Part shown: positions 1 to 9,079 of the stretch, piece by piece
Numbering within the stretch: position 1 is the stretch's first letter
Layout: every line of letters begins with the position of its first letter
DNA from: Cyanobacteriota bacterium
Lineage (GTDB): Bacteria; Cyanobacteriota; Cyanobacteriia; PCC-6307; Cyanobiaceae
NCBI GenBank assembly: GCA_026389285.1
Contig: JAPLID010000175.1
Coordinates: 1 to 42,000 of the forward strand
Direction of reading: 5' to 3'
DNA: 42,000 nucleotides
Program-made: the position numbers and the translations under genes
The notes under the pieces: model-generated
What the model was told of the DNA's origin: nothing
Database searches by the model: none
What the model saw: only the letters and a program-made list of their open reading frames with translations

Positions 1-261
1 GCCGACCCCACCCTGGCGGCGAGATTCCTCAGCGACGAACTGAGCCTGCAGGTGCTGCATCGCCCCGGCCAGGAGCCTCGCGTCAGCCAGGTGGAAACCC
101 TGGGCCGCTGGCAGCGGTGCACCGATGGCGGCATTGAAGGCGAACAGTGGCAGGCCAGCTATCCGTCACCGGCAGTGGGCCTGGCGGCAATCGCCGTGGC
201 CACCGATCACCTGCGACTCAGACTTGACCCGCTTCCACCACAATCCGATCCCGCCAGCTGA
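1..261 (+). CDS. C-terminal part of an unidentified protein (cut by window edge)
   Basis: An open frame enters from the left edge and ends in TGA at 259-261, giving the last 86 residues of a protein. It contains a Trp/Gln-rich stretch (GRWQRCTDGGIEGEQWQASY) and has no membrane segment or motif I recognise. Codon use is the same GC-rich style as the neighbours, and the frame is open from the first base, which supports real coding. Its last 44 bases overlap the end of the convergent GST-like gene. I do not recognise the family; no function is offered. Confidence 0.6.
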   Translation, partial: ADPTLAARFLSDELSLQVLHRPGQEPRVSQVETLGRWQRCTDGGIEGEQWQASYPSPAVGLAAIAVATDHLRLRLDPLPPQSDPAS

Positions 262-937
262 ACAGACCCGCCAGCAGGGGGTTGTCGGCGATGCCCTCGA
301 CCCCGAGGCCCGCCAGGGGAGCACCGGCACTGGCGGGGAATTTCAGCAGGCTCAGCTGGGCCGCGACCGCCAGATCCGCCAGACTTAAGGCCTCGCCCTC
401 GAGGTAGGGGCGCTCTGCTGTGAGCAGGGCCAGCTGCTCGAGATTGCGGCGCAGCTGGCGGGCTTCACAGGGGCCGATCACCTCGCTGAGCGCCTCGCTC
501 AGCGGCGCCATCACGCCACCGGGCAGGGCATTGACCAGGCGCCGCAGGGGCGATGGCGTCGTGTCGGGCAACAGGGCCGTGCGCAGCACCGGATTGACGG
601 CAGCCGCCTGCAGCAGGGCCAGCCGGGCGCCGCCGGCCAGGGCGGTATCGGCCCAGTCCTCCAGCAGCAGCACCCGGGCCAGGGCCTGCGGATCCGCCGG
701 CAACAGGGCCGGGATCGGATGGCGATCCTCAAGATGGAGGGCGATGGCGGTGGAATCGGCGATCACCTCGCCACCATCCACCAGCACCGGCACCTGGCGC
801 TGGCCGGAGAGCCGGAACACCTCCAGCTGGCCCAGTCCGGGACTGACCTCAACCAGGGTGACCTGCAGGCCTTTGACCGCCAGGATCAACCTGACCTTTT
901 CACAGAAGGCCGAATGTCTGAACTGATGGAGCTCCAT
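218..937 (-). CDS. Glutathione S-transferase-like protein
   Basis: 239 residues, the usual size for a soluble GST. The N-terminal thioredoxin-like half begins MELHQFRHSAFCEKVRL, where Ser9 and Cys12 sit at the place of the catalytic or GSH-contacting residue. QVPVLVDGG (cis-Pro loop) and ADSTAI (glutathione gamma-Glu contact) follow near residues 48-65. The all-helical C-terminal half contains YLEGEALSLADLAVAAQL, the typical N-capping segment of GST helix 6. The frame stays open upstream to 1228, but it would run through the oppositely oriented ycf33, so I chose the ATG at 937, which starts exactly at the thioredoxin fold. It should conjugate or reduce substrates with glutathione in the cytosol; the substrate cannot be told. 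Confidence 0.85.
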   Translation of the reverse strand: MELHQFRHSAFCEKVRLILAVKGLQVTLVEVSPGLGQLEVFRLSGQRQVPVLVDGGEVIADSTAIALHLEDRHPIPALLPADPQALARVLLLEDWADTALAGGARLALLQAAAVNPVLRTALLPDTTPSPLRRLVNALPGGVMAPLSEALSEVIGPCEARQLRRNLEQLALLTAERPYLEGEALSLADLAVAAQLSLLKFPASAGAPLAGLGVEGIADNPLLAGLFSWRDRIVVEAGQV

Positions 938-1012
938 CGTCACGGGGACTCTGCGGGGCGGGCCTTCGGGCGGCAGAGTAGCGGGCATCCGTACCAAGAC
1001 GTTGCCGCCGCG

Positions 1013-1219
1013 ATGAAGGACTTCTTCCTGAACGTGACGCGCTACCCGCGCTATCTGGTGGCTTTTGGCCTGGGGGTGTTCAACTCCGTGCTCCAGCCCC
1101 TGATCAGCCGCCTCAGCAACCCGGTCACCGCCGTGGCTCTGGTGGGAGCGCTGGTCAGCGGCCTGCTGAGCATGGGGCTGGTGCTGCGTGCGATGGTGAA
1201 TCCAGCACCGCTGGCATAG
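1013..1219 (+). CDS. ycf33: Ycf33/DUF751 small membrane protein
   Basis: 68 residues with start [20 protein letters not shown], followed by two hydrophobic stretches separated by [11 protein letters not shown]. This pattern is the cyanobacterial and plastid Ycf33 (DUF751) family, whose role is unknown. The ATG at 1013 was preferred over the in-frame ATG at 719, because the upstream part would lie antisense to the GST gene and does not look like the family. It ends two bases before the rbfA start, so the two are almost certainly co-transcribed; the link to ribosome maturation may be positional only. Confidence 0.85.
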   Translation: MKDFFLNVTRYPRYLVAFGLGVFNSVLQPLISRLSNPVTAVALVGALVSGLLSMGLVLRAMVNPAPLA

Positions 1220-1221
1220 CC

Positions 1222-1737
1222 ATGGCACAGGGCCGACGGGTGGAGCGGATGGCGGCCTTGATCCGCCGCGAAGTGAGCGAGCTGCTGGTCAACGGCATCA
1301 AGGACGAGCGGGTCCATCAGGGCATGGTGAGCGTCACCCATGCCGATGTGGCCGGGGATCTGCAGCATTGCCGCATCTTCGTAAGCGTGCTCGGCAGCGA
1401 CGAGGATCGCCAACTGGTACTGGACGGCCTCAAGGCGGCCGCGCCCTATGTGAAGGGGGAACTGGGGCGACGCCTGAAAATGCGCCGCACCCCCGAGGTG
1501 GTGTTCCTGCTCGACAAGGGTCTGGAACGGGGGACCACGGTGCTGGGGCTGCTCGGCCGGCTCGAAGCGGACAGGGTCGTCCGCGGCGACGTGCCTGAGG
1601 GCACGGGCGGCGACCCTGCCGATCCAGCGGAAGCCACCGCAGACGCGGAGAGCGGAGCGGACGACAACAGCCCCGTGACAGAGAACAGCCGCATCACAGA
1701 AAACAGCCCCATCACAGAGAACAGCCATGGCGACTGA
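1222..1737 (+). CDS. rbfA: Ribosome-binding factor A
   Basis: 171 residues. Residues 1-115 are a typical RbfA KH-like domain: [17 protein letters not shown] at the start, then [20 protein letters not shown] and [19 protein letters not shown]. RbfA binds the 30S subunit and is needed for maturation of 16S rRNA, notably in the cold. The remaining 55 or so residues are an acidic, low-complexity tail that ends in a six-residue repeat ([23 protein letters not shown]) and is not part of the usual fold. The last 11 bases overlap the start of the glycosidase gene, indicating translational coupling in the run ycf33-rbfA-nagZ-glycosyltransferase-hemD. Confidence 0.93.
   Translation: MAQGRRVERMAALIRREVSELLVNGIKDERVHQGMVSVTHADVAGDLQHCRIFVSVLGSDEDRQLVLDGLKAAAPYVKGELGRRLKMRRTPEVVFLLDKGLERGTTVLGLLGRLEADRVVRGDVPEGTGGDPADPAEATADAESGADDNSPVTENSRITENSPITENSHGD
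1666..1726 (+). repeat. Tandem 18-bp repeat in the rbfA tail
   Basis: Three full units (1666-1683, 1684-1701, 1702-1719) and a partial fourth (1720-1726) of an 18-base unit close to AACAGCCCCATCACAGAG. The unit is in register with the rbfA frame and yields a six-residue peptide repeat. The partial fourth unit runs directly into the ATG (1727) of the next gene. Confidence 0.9.
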
Positions 1738-3505
1738 CGCAACCGATCTGCGCCGACGGGTGGCCCAGCTGCTGGTGGTGCGCGCCAGCGGCTACCTCAG
1801 CGACGGCCAGCGCCGCTATCCGCGCTGGGAGCTGACCAATGGCGAGCTGCAGCGCCTGCTGGCCGAGGGGGTGGGCGGCGTGATCCTGCTGGGCGCCAGC
1901 GCCGCCGAACTGGGCCAGCGCACCCGCCAGCTGGCCAGCTGGAGTGACGAGCCCCTGCTGCTCTGCGCTGACGTCGAAGAAGGGGTGGGCCAGCGCTTCG
2001 AGGGGGCCAGCTGGCTGGTGCCGCCCCTGGCCCTGGGCCGCATCCATGCCGGCGATCCCACCCAAGCCCTGGCCCTGGCTGAGCGCTATGGGCGCTGCAG
2101 CGGCCGCGAAGCCAGGGCCCTGGGGCTGAACTGGGTGCTGGGCCCGGTCTGCGATGTCAACAACAATCCCGACAACCCGGTGATCAATGTGCGGGCCTGG
2201 GGGGAGGATCCCGCCACGGCCGGCGCCCTGGCCGCGGCCTTCCTCGTTGGCGCCCAGGCCGAAGGGGTGCTCTGCTGCGCCAAACATTTTCCGGGCCATG
2301 GCGACACCAGCAGCGACTCCCACCTGGAGCTGCCCCTGCTGAACCACAGCCGCGAGCGCCTGGAGCGCATCGAGCTGCCGCCGTTCCGCCAGGCGATCGC
2401 CGCTGGGGTGGCCTCGGTGATGACAGCCCACCTGCTGCTGCCCAGCCTCGATGCCGAGCGGCCGGCCACCCTGTCGGGCGCGGTGCTCACCGGTCTGCTG
2501 CGCCAGGAGCTGGGGTTCGATGGGCTGGTGGTCACCGATGCGCTGGTGATGGAGGCGATCAGCGGCCGCTACGGCGCCGGTGAAGCGGCGGTGCTGGCCC
2601 TGGAAGCCGGAGCCGATCTGGTGCTGATGCCCACCGATGCCGATGCCGCCATCGAGGCGATCGTGGCGGCAATCACCGCGGGCCGCCTCACGGAGGAGCA
2701 GATCGAGACCAGCCGGCAACGGCGGCGCCTGGCCCTGGCGCGCTGCGGCAGCCCCGCGCCAAGCCCGGCAGCGCCCATGGCCCAGACCCCTGCTGCTGCC
2801 AACGAGCGATCGGGGTTGGATCGTTCAAGGATCGAGGCGGCGGCAGTCCAGCCGACGGAGCTTCATCCGCGCGGACGAGACCTGGCCACGATCGATCAGG
2901 TCGGCAGGCCCCCAAGCGCTCCCCTCGGGGCCCTCAGCAATGGCCCATTACCCGACGATCAGGCCCTCGCCCTGGAGCTGGTGCAGCGCAGCCTGGAACG
3001 TCAGGGGCCCCTTCTGAGCACCGACTCCCTCGCCGGCGGCGGCCTCAACCTGATCCGGGTCGATTCCTTGCTGGGTTGCCCATTCCTGGCCGTCGGCGCG
3101 CCGGCCCTGATGTTGCCCGCCGAGGCCGGCCTGCGCCCCTGCCTATTCGATGGCCAGGGCCCATCGCCCTGGAGCGGCGATCCAGCGGCGCCCCTCGCCC
3201 TGGAACGCCTGGCCCCGGGACCGCTGCTGCTGCAGTTGTTCGTGCGCGGCAATCCCTTCCGCGGCAGCGCCGGCGGCGGCGGGGAGCCCTGGCCTGCCGT
3301 GATCGCCCAGCTGCAGGCCGCCGGGCGGCTGGCAGGGCTCGCCGTCTACGGCAGCCCCTACCTGTGGCAGACGCTGCAGCCCCTGCTGGAACCCTCGATC
3401 GCTGCGGCCTACAGCCCCGGCCAGATGCCCCTGGCCCAGAGCGAACTGCTGGCCAGCCTGGGGCTGGGCGCGACGGTGGAGCGCGCCGAGAGCTTCACGG
3501 ACTGA
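1727..3505 (+). CDS. nagZ: GH3-family beta-N-acetylhexosaminidase (NagZ-like)
   Basis: 592 residues. The N-terminal barrel (about 1-340) carries the NagZ signature KHFPGHGDT at 186-194 with a nearby DSH, the His-Asp pair that acts as general acid/base in NagZ. It also carries [10 protein letters not shown] with the nucleophile Asp at about residue 271. NagZ enzymes remove GlcNAc from muropeptides during cell-wall recycling. After an Ala/Pro-rich linker (about 341-365) comes a GH3 C-terminal-type domain, so the protein is longer than one-domain NagZ enzymes. No signal peptide is visible, so a cytosolic location is likely. The start lies inside the end of rbfA, and the stop TGA shares one base with the next ATG (TGATG). 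Confidence 0.85.
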   Translation: MATDATDLRRRVAQLLVVRASGYLSDGQRRYPRWELTNGELQRLLAEGVGGVILLGASAAELGQRTRQLASWSDEPLLLCADVEEGVGQRFEGASWLVPPLALGRIHAGDPTQALALAERYGRCSGREARALGLNWVLGPVCDVNNNPDNPVINVRAWGEDPATAGALAAAFLVGAQAEGVLCCAKHFPGHGDTSSDSHLELPLLNHSRERLERIELPPFRQAIAAGVASVMTAHLLLPSLDAERPATLSGAVLTGLLRQELGFDGLVVTDALVMEAISGRYGAGEAAVLALEAGADLVLMPTDADAAIEAIVAAITAGRLTEEQIETSRQRRRLALARCGSPAPSPAAPMAQTPAAANERSGLDRSRIEAAAVQPTELHPRGRDLATIDQVGRPPSAPLGALSNGPLPDDQALALELVQRSLERQGPLLSTDSLAGGGLNLIRVDSLLGCPFLAVGAPALMLPAEAGLRPCLFDGQGPSPWSGDPAAPLALERLAPGPLLLQLFVRGNPFRGSAGGGGEPWPAVIAQLQAAGRLAGLAVYGSPYLWQTLQPLLEPSIAAAYSPGQMPLAQSELLASLGLGATVERAESFTD

Positions 3506-4707
3506 TGAACCGGATCAGCTTGTCGATGATCATGCGCGACGAGGCGGCCCAGCTGCGGGACTGCCTGGAGTCGGTGGCGGATTTCGTCGACGAGATGGTG
3601 GTGCTGGACACCGGCTCAGCCGACGACTCGGTGGCGATCGCCGAAGACTGCGGCGCCGTGGTGCACCACCTGGCCTGGCCGGGGGACTTCGCGCCGGCCC
3701 GCAACCGGGCCCTGGAGCTGACCCAGGGGGACTGGGTGCTGGTGCTGGATGCGGATGAGCGTCTGCTCCCCCAGGCGAAAGAGCCGCTCCTCTCCCTGAT
3801 CGAGCAGCCCGACCTGCTGGTGATCAACCTGCTGCGCTCCGAAGAGGGGGCCGTGCAATCGCCGTATTCGAGCGTCAGCCGGCTGTTCCGGCGCCATCCG
3901 GCGATTCACTGGAGTGGCAACTATCACGCCATGGTCGATGACAGCGTCATGGCCCTGCTGGAGCACGAACCCCACTGGCGGGTGCAGCAATGGAACGAGC
4001 CGGCCCTGAGCCATGGCGGCTACCGGCCCGAGCTGCTGGCCGGCTCCGGCAAATCCGGGAGGCTGCGGCAGGCGATGGAGGCGGAGCTGCGCGCCAATCC
4101 AGGCGATCCCTACGCCAGCGCCAAGCTCGGCGGACTGGAGCTGGCCGAGGGCCGCCGCGACCAGGCGATCGCCCTGCTGCAGCGGGGGTTGGCCGCCTGC
4201 CCCGCCCAGGCCCATCCGCAACGCTATGAGCTGCTGCTGCACCTGGCCATGGCCCACGGCCAGAGCGATCCCGTGCGGGCCCGCAGGCTTTACACCGAAG
4301 CCCTGGCCCTGCCCCTGGATCCCCGGCTGAGCCTGGCGGCACGCCTCAACCTGGCGGCCGTGGAGCTGCGGCTGGGAAGCCTGGAGGAGGCCGCCCGCCA
4401 CTGCCGGCAGGCCACCACAGCGGCTCCGGAAGTGGCGATCAGTTGGTACAACTCCGGCCTGATCGATCGCCAGCGCGGGGATCTGCCGGCAGCGATCACC
4501 GCCTATCGCCAGGCGATCGCGCTGGCGCCGCAGCATGCCGAAGCCCACCAGAACCTGGCCGTGGCCCTGCTGCTCAGCGGCGACATCGACGGCGCCCGCC
4601 TGGGATTCCGCCAGGCGATCACCCTGCTGGAGGCCCAGAACCGTTCGGAGGCGGCCGCCCGGCTGCGCCGCGAGGCCGGCGCCATGGTCCGCCTGGAGAA
4701 CCCATGA
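3505..4707 (+). CDS. Family 2 glycosyltransferase with TPR repeats
   Basis: 400 residues starting [20 protein letters not shown]. The N-terminal half is a GT-A fold: VVLDTGSADDS around 33-43, and VLVLDADERLLP near residue 80 with the metal-binding DXD-type acidic pair. From about residue 210 to the end there are tetratricopeptide repeats, with repeated patterns such as AISWYNSGLIDRQRGDLPAA. Such cytosolic GT2-TPR proteins transfer a sugar from a nucleotide sugar; the acceptor is unknown. The start overlaps the glycosidase stop by one base and the end overlaps hemD by four (ATGA). A much longer in-frame opening upstream (from 3076) is only the shadow of the glycosidase. Confidence 0.85.
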   Translation: MNRISLSMIMRDEAAQLRDCLESVADFVDEMVVLDTGSADDSVAIAEDCGAVVHHLAWPGDFAPARNRALELTQGDWVLVLDADERLLPQAKEPLLSLIEQPDLLVINLLRSEEGAVQSPYSSVSRLFRRHPAIHWSGNYHAMVDDSVMALLEHEPHWRVQQWNEPALSHGGYRPELLAGSGKSGRLRQAMEAELRANPGDPYASAKLGGLELAEGRRDQAIALLQRGLAACPAQAHPQRYELLLHLAMAHGQSDPVRARRLYTEALALPLDPRLSLAARLNLAAVELRLGSLEEAARHCRQATTAAPEVAISWYNSGLIDRQRGDLPAAITAYRQAIALAPQHAEAHQNLAVALLLSGDIDGARLGFRQAITLLEAQNRSEAAARLRREAGAMVRLENP

Positions 4708-5525
4708 CCCCTTCTGTGACCGTGCCAGCCGACGGCCCCCTGACGGGCCGCACGATCGCCGTCACCCGGGCGGAACAGCAGGCCGGCGAAGCCAGGCGCC
4801 TGTTCGAGGCTGCCGGCGCCCGGGTGCTGGACCTGCCGGCCCTGGTGATCGGTCCGCCTGACAACTGGGGGCCCCTGGACGACGCCCTGGCCGAACTGGA
4901 GCATTTTCACTGGCTGATCTTCTCCAGCGCCAATGGCGTCGAGGCGGTCCAGCAGCGGTTGCTGCGGCTCGGCACCAGCCTGGCGGGCCGGCCGGCCGGG
5001 GTGAAGGTCGCAGCCGTGGGCCGCAAGACGGCCGGCACGCTGGAGGCGATCGGGACCGCGGCCGATTTCGTGCCCCCCAGCTTCGTGGCCGACAGCCTGA
5101 TCGAGCACTTCCCGGTTTCGGGCTGGGGTCTGCGGCTGCTGCTGCCCCGGGTGCAGAGCGGCGGCCGCACCATGCTGGCTGAGGCCTTCGCCGAGGCCGG
5201 GGCGCGGGTGGTGGAAGTGGCGGCCTACGAAACCCGCTGTCCCGAAGGTCTGCCCACAGGCACCCTGCAGGCGATCGAGCGGTGCCAGCTGGACGCGATC
5301 ACCTTCAGCAGCGCCAAGACGGTGAGCCACACCGCCCAGTTGCTGGAGCGCAGCTTCGGGGCCGACTGGCTACAGCGACTGGAACGCACCCGCGTGATCT
5401 CGATCGGCCCCCAGACCAGCCTGCGCTGCCGGGCCCTGCTGGGCCGGGTGGAAGCCGAAGCCGACCCCCACGACCTTGATGGCCTGGTGGCGGCCTGCGT
5501 CCACAGCTTCCGGCCTGAAGCCTGA
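4704..5525 (+). CDS. hemD: Uroporphyrinogen-III synthase
   Basis: 273 residues. Two similar alpha/beta domains are joined as in HemD: TGRTIAVTRAEQQAGEARRL and LPALVIGPP in the first half, HWLIFSSANGVEAVQQRL at about 70-90, VAAVGRKTAGTLEAIG, and in the second half LDAITFSSAKTVSHTAQLL and VISIGPQTSLRCRALLG. HemD cyclises hydroxymethylbilane with inversion of ring D, the branch point towards haem, chlorophyll, phycobilins and cobalamin. The ATG overlaps the preceding stop (ATGA). It is the last gene of the plus-strand run and converges on the lipoprotein gene, with about 60 bases between the stops. Confidence 0.9.
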   Translation: MTPSVTVPADGPLTGRTIAVTRAEQQAGEARRLFEAAGARVLDLPALVIGPPDNWGPLDDALAELEHFHWLIFSSANGVEAVQQRLLRLGTSLAGRPAGVKVAAVGRKTAGTLEAIGTAADFVPPSFVADSLIEHFPVSGWGLRLLLPRVQSGGRTMLAEAFAEAGARVVEVAAYETRCPEGLPTGTLQAIERCQLDAITFSSAKTVSHTAQLLERSFGADWLQRLERTRVISIGPQTSLRCRALLGRVEAEADPHDLDGLVAACVHSFRPEA

Positions 5526-5586
5526 GCGAACGGGAGCCCTCGCCCGCTCCGGGGGGCTCCAGCGTGGGGGCAACAGGCCCTGGGGC

Positions 5587-6249
5587 TCAGATCTTGACCC
5601 TGACCCGCTGACGACCGCTCTGCAGCAGGAGGGTGGGGACATCGTCCTGGCCGCGGCCGCCGAGATGAATGGCCACAACCGACCAACCGGCCGGCAGCAG
5701 CCCCGTGGAGCGGCCGCCGCGATCACCGATCCGCACGGTGCCGCTCTGGCTGCCGTAGGTGACCACGGCCTCGGCCTGGCCGTTGGTCTGGATCACGCCG
5801 GTGAGCTGCACGTTCAGCGGAGCCTGCAGGCTCGCCGCTTTGCCGGGAACACCCGCCGATCCAGCTCCCTTCGGCGCTGCCTTGGCCGCAGTCTCCGCCT
5901 GGACCTTGAGGGCGGCCTGAAGCGCCCGCTGTTGGGCGGCGGCGTCGCCGCCGCCCCTGGCGACCCTGGCGACCGCTAGGGCCGGCTCGCTCGCCGGAGC
6001 CACCCCCTGGGGCAGGGGAATAGCGGGGACGACGACCGGCGCAAAGGGATTGCGGCGGCCGAGACTGGACGAAGTCAGCACCTGCTGGGGAGAGGGCAGG
6101 GGCAGCAGACCCGCATCGCTGTCAGGGAGGAGCTTCTCCGGGCTCTGGCGGATGGGGGGGGGAGGCGGCGGCGGCTGGGGAGCCACTAACTGCAGAAGAT
6201 CGCATCCCCCCAGCAGAACCAGGGGAAGCAGGACAAAGGGGAGCAGCAC
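5587..6249 (-). CDS. Putative lipoprotein of unknown function
   Basis: About 220 residues from the GTG at 6249. The N-terminus is a hydrophobic stretch ending LVLLGGC, which fits a lipobox. It is followed by a run of seven prolines and a long Ala/Pro/Gln-rich region. The C-terminal third (LQAPLNVQLTGVIQTNGQAE to VRVKI) looks like a compact beta domain, reminiscent in outline of type IV pilus PilP-like small domains; that resemblance is only my impression. The start is uncertain: the frame is open to an ATG at 6345, which would overlap the upstream gene by 77 bases but supply the positively charged n-region that the GTG start lacks; a TTG between them is also possible. Last gene of the minus-strand group behind zds. 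Confidence 0.6.
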   Translation of the reverse strand: MLLPFVLLPLVLLGGCDLLQLVAPQPPPPPPPIRQSPEKLLPDSDAGLLPLPSPQQVLTSSSLGRRNPFAPVVVPAIPLPQGVAPASEPALAVARVARGGGDAAAQQRALQAALKVQAETAAKAAPKGAGSAGVPGKAASLQAPLNVQLTGVIQTNGQAEAVVTYGSQSGTVRIGDRGGRSTGLLPAGWSVVAIHLGGRGQDDVPTLLLQSGRQRVRVKI

Positions 6250-6268
6250 GGGACCCCGCAGAGACCGC

Positions 6269-6703
6269 CTACCCCCTCTCCACCAGATCTCGGAATCGAT
6301 CAAGGTTGGCCTGAAGCTCCCGTGTGACGATGTTACCCATGACACTCGGGTCCATCAGGGGGGCCAGCACACCGGGCAACTCATAACTGACCGAGAGTTT
6401 GACGGCGGTGAGCTCGGAGCTGAGCGGATAGAAACGCACCCCCCCCTTGGTGGGCAGACCGCCGACGGATTCCCAGTGCAACTGCTGCAACTCGACGCGA
6501 CGGGTGATCCGCGCCTTCCAGTGAAAACGGAACCCCTGCGCCGCCAGAGTCCAGTCGGTGAGGTTGGGGTCATCCAGAGTGTCCACCGATTCGATCCAGC
6601 GCATCCAGCGGGGCATCGCCTCCAGATCACTCCAGACCTCCCAGACGCGATCGACGGGAGCCTGGATCTCCGTGGTGACCGTGTGTTCCAACCAGCGTCC
6701 CAT
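6269..6703 (-). CDS. SRPBCC (START-like/polyketide cyclase) protein
   Basis: 144 residues, the length of a single SRPBCC domain. The start TVTTEIQAPVDRVWEVWSDL and the following MPRWMRWIESV are the usual first strand and helix of this lipid- or ligand-binding helix-grip fold. The last helix is NIVTRELQANLDRFRDLVE. The protein probably binds a hydrophobic ligand. It lies directly behind zeta-carotene desaturase on the same strand (75-base gap), an arrangement that invites a role with carotenoids or chlorophyll, but the sequence itself does not show the ligand. Confidence 0.8.
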   Translation of the reverse strand: MGRWLEHTVTTEIQAPVDRVWEVWSDLEAMPRWMRWIESVDTLDDPNLTDWTLAAQGFRFHWKARITRRVELQQLHWESVGGLPTKGGVRFYPLSSELTAVKLSVSYELPGVLAPLMDPSVMGNIVTRELQANLDRFRDLVERG

Positions 6704-6778
6704 CAGTGTGTTCCGGACGTCATGGGCGGCGATTGATCATGGAGACGGTCTGCGCAGAGTTTCAGGCTAATCAGCGGT

Positions 6779-8272
6779 TCAGGCCACCGAGGCATTGCTG
6801 GCCAGGGTCACGGGGCGATCGAGGATCGCCGCCGCCGCCAACCGGCCGCTCATGGTGGCGCCCTCCATCGAATCGATGTAGTCCTGGCGGGTATAGCTTC
6901 CGGCCAGGAAGAAGTTGGCCACTGGGGTGCGCTGGGCCGGCCGGTAGGGCTCCATCCCTGGAGCTTCGCGGTAGAGGGATTGGGCGAGCTTGACCACGTT
7001 GCTCCAGAGCAGCTGCAACGGCGCCGACGAGGGGAACAGCTCCCGCACCTGGCGATCGGTGTGGGCCACGATCTCTTCGCTCTTCCTGGGAATCCAGGGA
7101 TCGCCGGGCGTGAGCACGCACTGCAGCAGCGAACCCTGCCCCTCGCGGCGGTAATCGACCGGACTGGCCAGGGCCAGATCGGCGAAGCAACTGAAATCAG
7201 CGTCAGCCGTGTACAGCAAGTTGTCGAGTCCGGCGGGCTGGCCCACATCGCCGCGACGGCGGATCGCCTCCGGGCCCTCGCCCAGTTCGGTCACCCAGCC
7301 GTCGTAGCGCAACTGCACCGTGGCCACCGGCACCGCCTCGAGCCGGTCGATCGCGGCGAACTGGGGGAAACGGCGCCAGTCCTGCGGCAGCAGCCGCTGG
7401 ATCCCCGGCACATCACAGGCCGCCAGATAGACATCGGCCTGCACATGCACATCGCCCTCGGGGGTGCCCAGGGTGAGGCCGGAGACCTTGACCTCAGAAG
7501 CCTCAGCCGTGGCGGCGCCTTCGGGCGTGTAGTGGACCTCGGTGACCCGGTGGCGCAGATGCAGCCGGCCGCCCCGGGCTTCGATGTAGGCCAGGATCGG
7601 CCCGGTCAGCCAGCGATGGGGGGAACCCTTGAGCAGGTTGAGTTTGGAGGCCTCGGTTTTGGTGGCGAACATCAGGAAGATCGTCAGCATGCAACGCGCC
7701 GAGATCGCCTCGCAATCGATGAAGCCAAGGGCATAGGCGATCGGGTTCCACATGCGCTCGATGCTGCGCTGGCTACCGCCATGGCCGAGGAACCACTGCT
7801 GGAAGCTGGTGCGATCGAGATCGCGGATCACCTTCATCGCCGCCTCGTAATTGACCAGCCCCAGCACGATCGGACTGGTGCCTAGGGCGAGGGCATTGCG
7901 CAGCTTGTCGACCCAGTCGAGCTGGGGCGTGGTGAAGAAGGCCTTGAGACCATTGAAGGGGGCGCCGATCAGAAAGCGGAAATCGAGTTCGCGCAGGTCC
8001 CCGCCGCGGTTGACGAACAAATGGGTGTGATCCTTGGGCAGGAGATTGTCGATCGCCCCCACCTTGCGCATCAGGGCGAAAAGGTTGGCGTAGTTAAAGA
8101 AGAAGACATGCAGCCCCATCTCGATGTGATTGCCACCCTCATCGACCCAGCTGCCCACCTTGCCGCCGAAAAAAGGGCGCGCCTCATAAAGGTCGACCTG
8201 ATGGCCGGCGTCCACCAGGTCGACCGCCGCCGACAGTCCGGCCAGTCCGGCACCCACGATGGCGATCCGCAC
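6779..8272 (-). CDS. crtQ: Zeta-carotene desaturase (plant type)
   Basis: 497 residues starting from a GTG codon: [19 protein letters not shown] is the FAD dinucleotide-binding motif, followed by the second glycine-rich block [31 protein letters not shown], the internal [16 protein letters not shown] and the C-terminal [20 protein letters not shown] are typical of the plant-type CrtQ/ZDS and phytoene desaturase branch. The enzyme converts zeta-carotene via neurosporene to lycopene at the membrane, with electrons passing to plastoquinone. It is first in a minus-strand group with an SRPBCC protein and a lipoprotein, and is transcribed away from sufA. Confidence 0.93.
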   Translation of the reverse strand: MRIAIVGAGLAGLSAAVDLVDAGHQVDLYEARPFFGGKVGSWVDEGGNHIEMGLHVFFFNYANLFALMRKVGAIDNLLPKDHTHLFVNRGGDLRELDFRFLIGAPFNGLKAFFTTPQLDWVDKLRNALALGTSPIVLGLVNYEAAMKVIRDLDRTSFQQWFLGHGGSQRSIERMWNPIAYALGFIDCEAISARCMLTIFLMFATKTEASKLNLLKGSPHRWLTGPILAYIEARGGRLHLRHRVTEVHYTPEGAATAEASEVKVSGLTLGTPEGDVHVQADVYLAACDVPGIQRLLPQDWRRFPQFAAIDRLEAVPVATVQLRYDGWVTELGEGPEAIRRRGDVGQPAGLDNLLYTADADFSCFADLALASPVDYRREGQGSLLQCVLTPGDPWIPRKSEEIVAHTDRQVRELFPSSAPLQLLWSNVVKLAQSLYREAPGMEPYRPAQRTPVANFFLAGSYTRQDYIDSMEGATMSGRLAAAAILDRPVTLASNASVA

Positions 8273-8577
8273 GCTTGTTCTTTGGCGTCAGGCTTGACTC
8301 TATGGAGCGGCGGGCGGGGACGGGGGCAGAGAAGACCCAGGCCGGCATCGCCCCCACAGCCGGCAGCATGGTGGGCAGGCGGCCCCGCGGCGGACTCCAT
8401 AGAGTGACGACATTGTTTCCGCCATCTGCATCGGTCCGGTCCCAGGGCTGATCGGGACTGAACCGGGTCCGCCAGCAATCAGCTGACCTCCCTAAGCCTC
8501 ACCTTCCCAGCCTTGAAGACCGCCTCCCGGCAGCTCCGATCCCGATCCCCGCTTTTCCAACCCCCTCCCCTGACGCC
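8273..8577. other. Divergent control region between zds and sufA
   Basis: 305 bases without a gene. It holds an inverted repeat (8297-8307 and 8395-8405) described separately. The last 95 bases before the sufA start are very rich in C and T on the plus strand and contain no clear Shine-Dalgarno sequence. No convincing -35/-10 pair could be picked for either gene by eye. Confidence 0.6.
8297..8405. repeat. 11-bp perfect inverted repeat flanking the divergent promoter region
   Basis: ACTCTATGGAG at 8297-8307 and its exact reverse complement CTCCATAGAGT at 8395-8405, with 87 bases between. With one mismatch the match extends to 13 bases. Each arm also contains the imperfect palindrome CTC-N4-GAG. 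Read outward, both zds and sufA therefore face the same CTCCATAGAGT element. Confidence 0.75.
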
Positions 8578-9006
8578 ATGACCCCGGAGACCGCCGCCCT
8601 CACTGCCAGCTCGATCAGCACCAGCGAGGCACCCACCGCCACCTTCACCGGCATCGACGGCAAGGGCATCCTGATCACCGAGCCGGCGATGAAGCAGCTG
8701 GCCAACCTGACGCGCCAGCAGGGTGACACCAAGCTGCTGCGGGTGGGCGTGCGCTCGGGGGGATGCAGCGGCATGAGCTACACCATGGATTTCATCGATG
8801 CCGACGCCATCCAGGGCGACGATGAGACCTATGTCTATGAGCCGGCCGGAGCCCCCGGTTTCCGGGTGGTCTGCGATCCCAAGAGCCTGCTGTACATCTA
8901 TGGCATGCAGCTCGACTTCTCCAGCGCCCTGATCGGCGGCGGCTTCAACTTCACCAATCCCAACGCCACCCAGACCTGCGGCTGCGGCAGCTCCTTCGCC
9001 GTCTGA
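8578..9006 (+). CDS. sufA: Iron-sulfur cluster carrier of the IscA/SufA/HesB family
   Basis: 142 residues. After a 20-residue variable N-terminus comes an A-type carrier domain: ILITEPAMKQLANL, then LLRVGVRSGGCSGMSYTMDF with the first conserved Cys, and near the end TQTCGCGSSFAV with the other two. The three cysteines are the ligands with which A-type proteins hold and hand over [2Fe-2S] or [4Fe-4S] clusters. Cyanobacteria need these for photosystem I and ferredoxin, though the genetic dependence varies between species. It is divergent from zds. Whether it is SufA or IscA in the strict sense cannot be decided from sequence alone. Confidence 0.88.
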   Translation: MTPETAALTASSISTSEAPTATFTGIDGKGILITEPAMKQLANLTRQQGDTKLLRVGVRSGGCSGMSYTMDFIDADAIQGDDETYVYEPAGAPGFRVVCDPKSLLYIYGMQLDFSSALIGGGFNFTNPNATQTCGCGSSFAV

Positions 9007-9079
9007 AACCGCTGGCCGCACCCGGTTGGTCGCGCGGCGTGGGAATCTGAGGGTCACGCCCTGCCCCGTTGCCGCTGCC

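Noticed and set aside
5526-5586. Hairpin between hemD and the lipoprotein gene as terminator
   Set aside because: GGAGCCC/GGGCTCC arms exist, but the loop is long and neither strand has a T-run; too weak to list.
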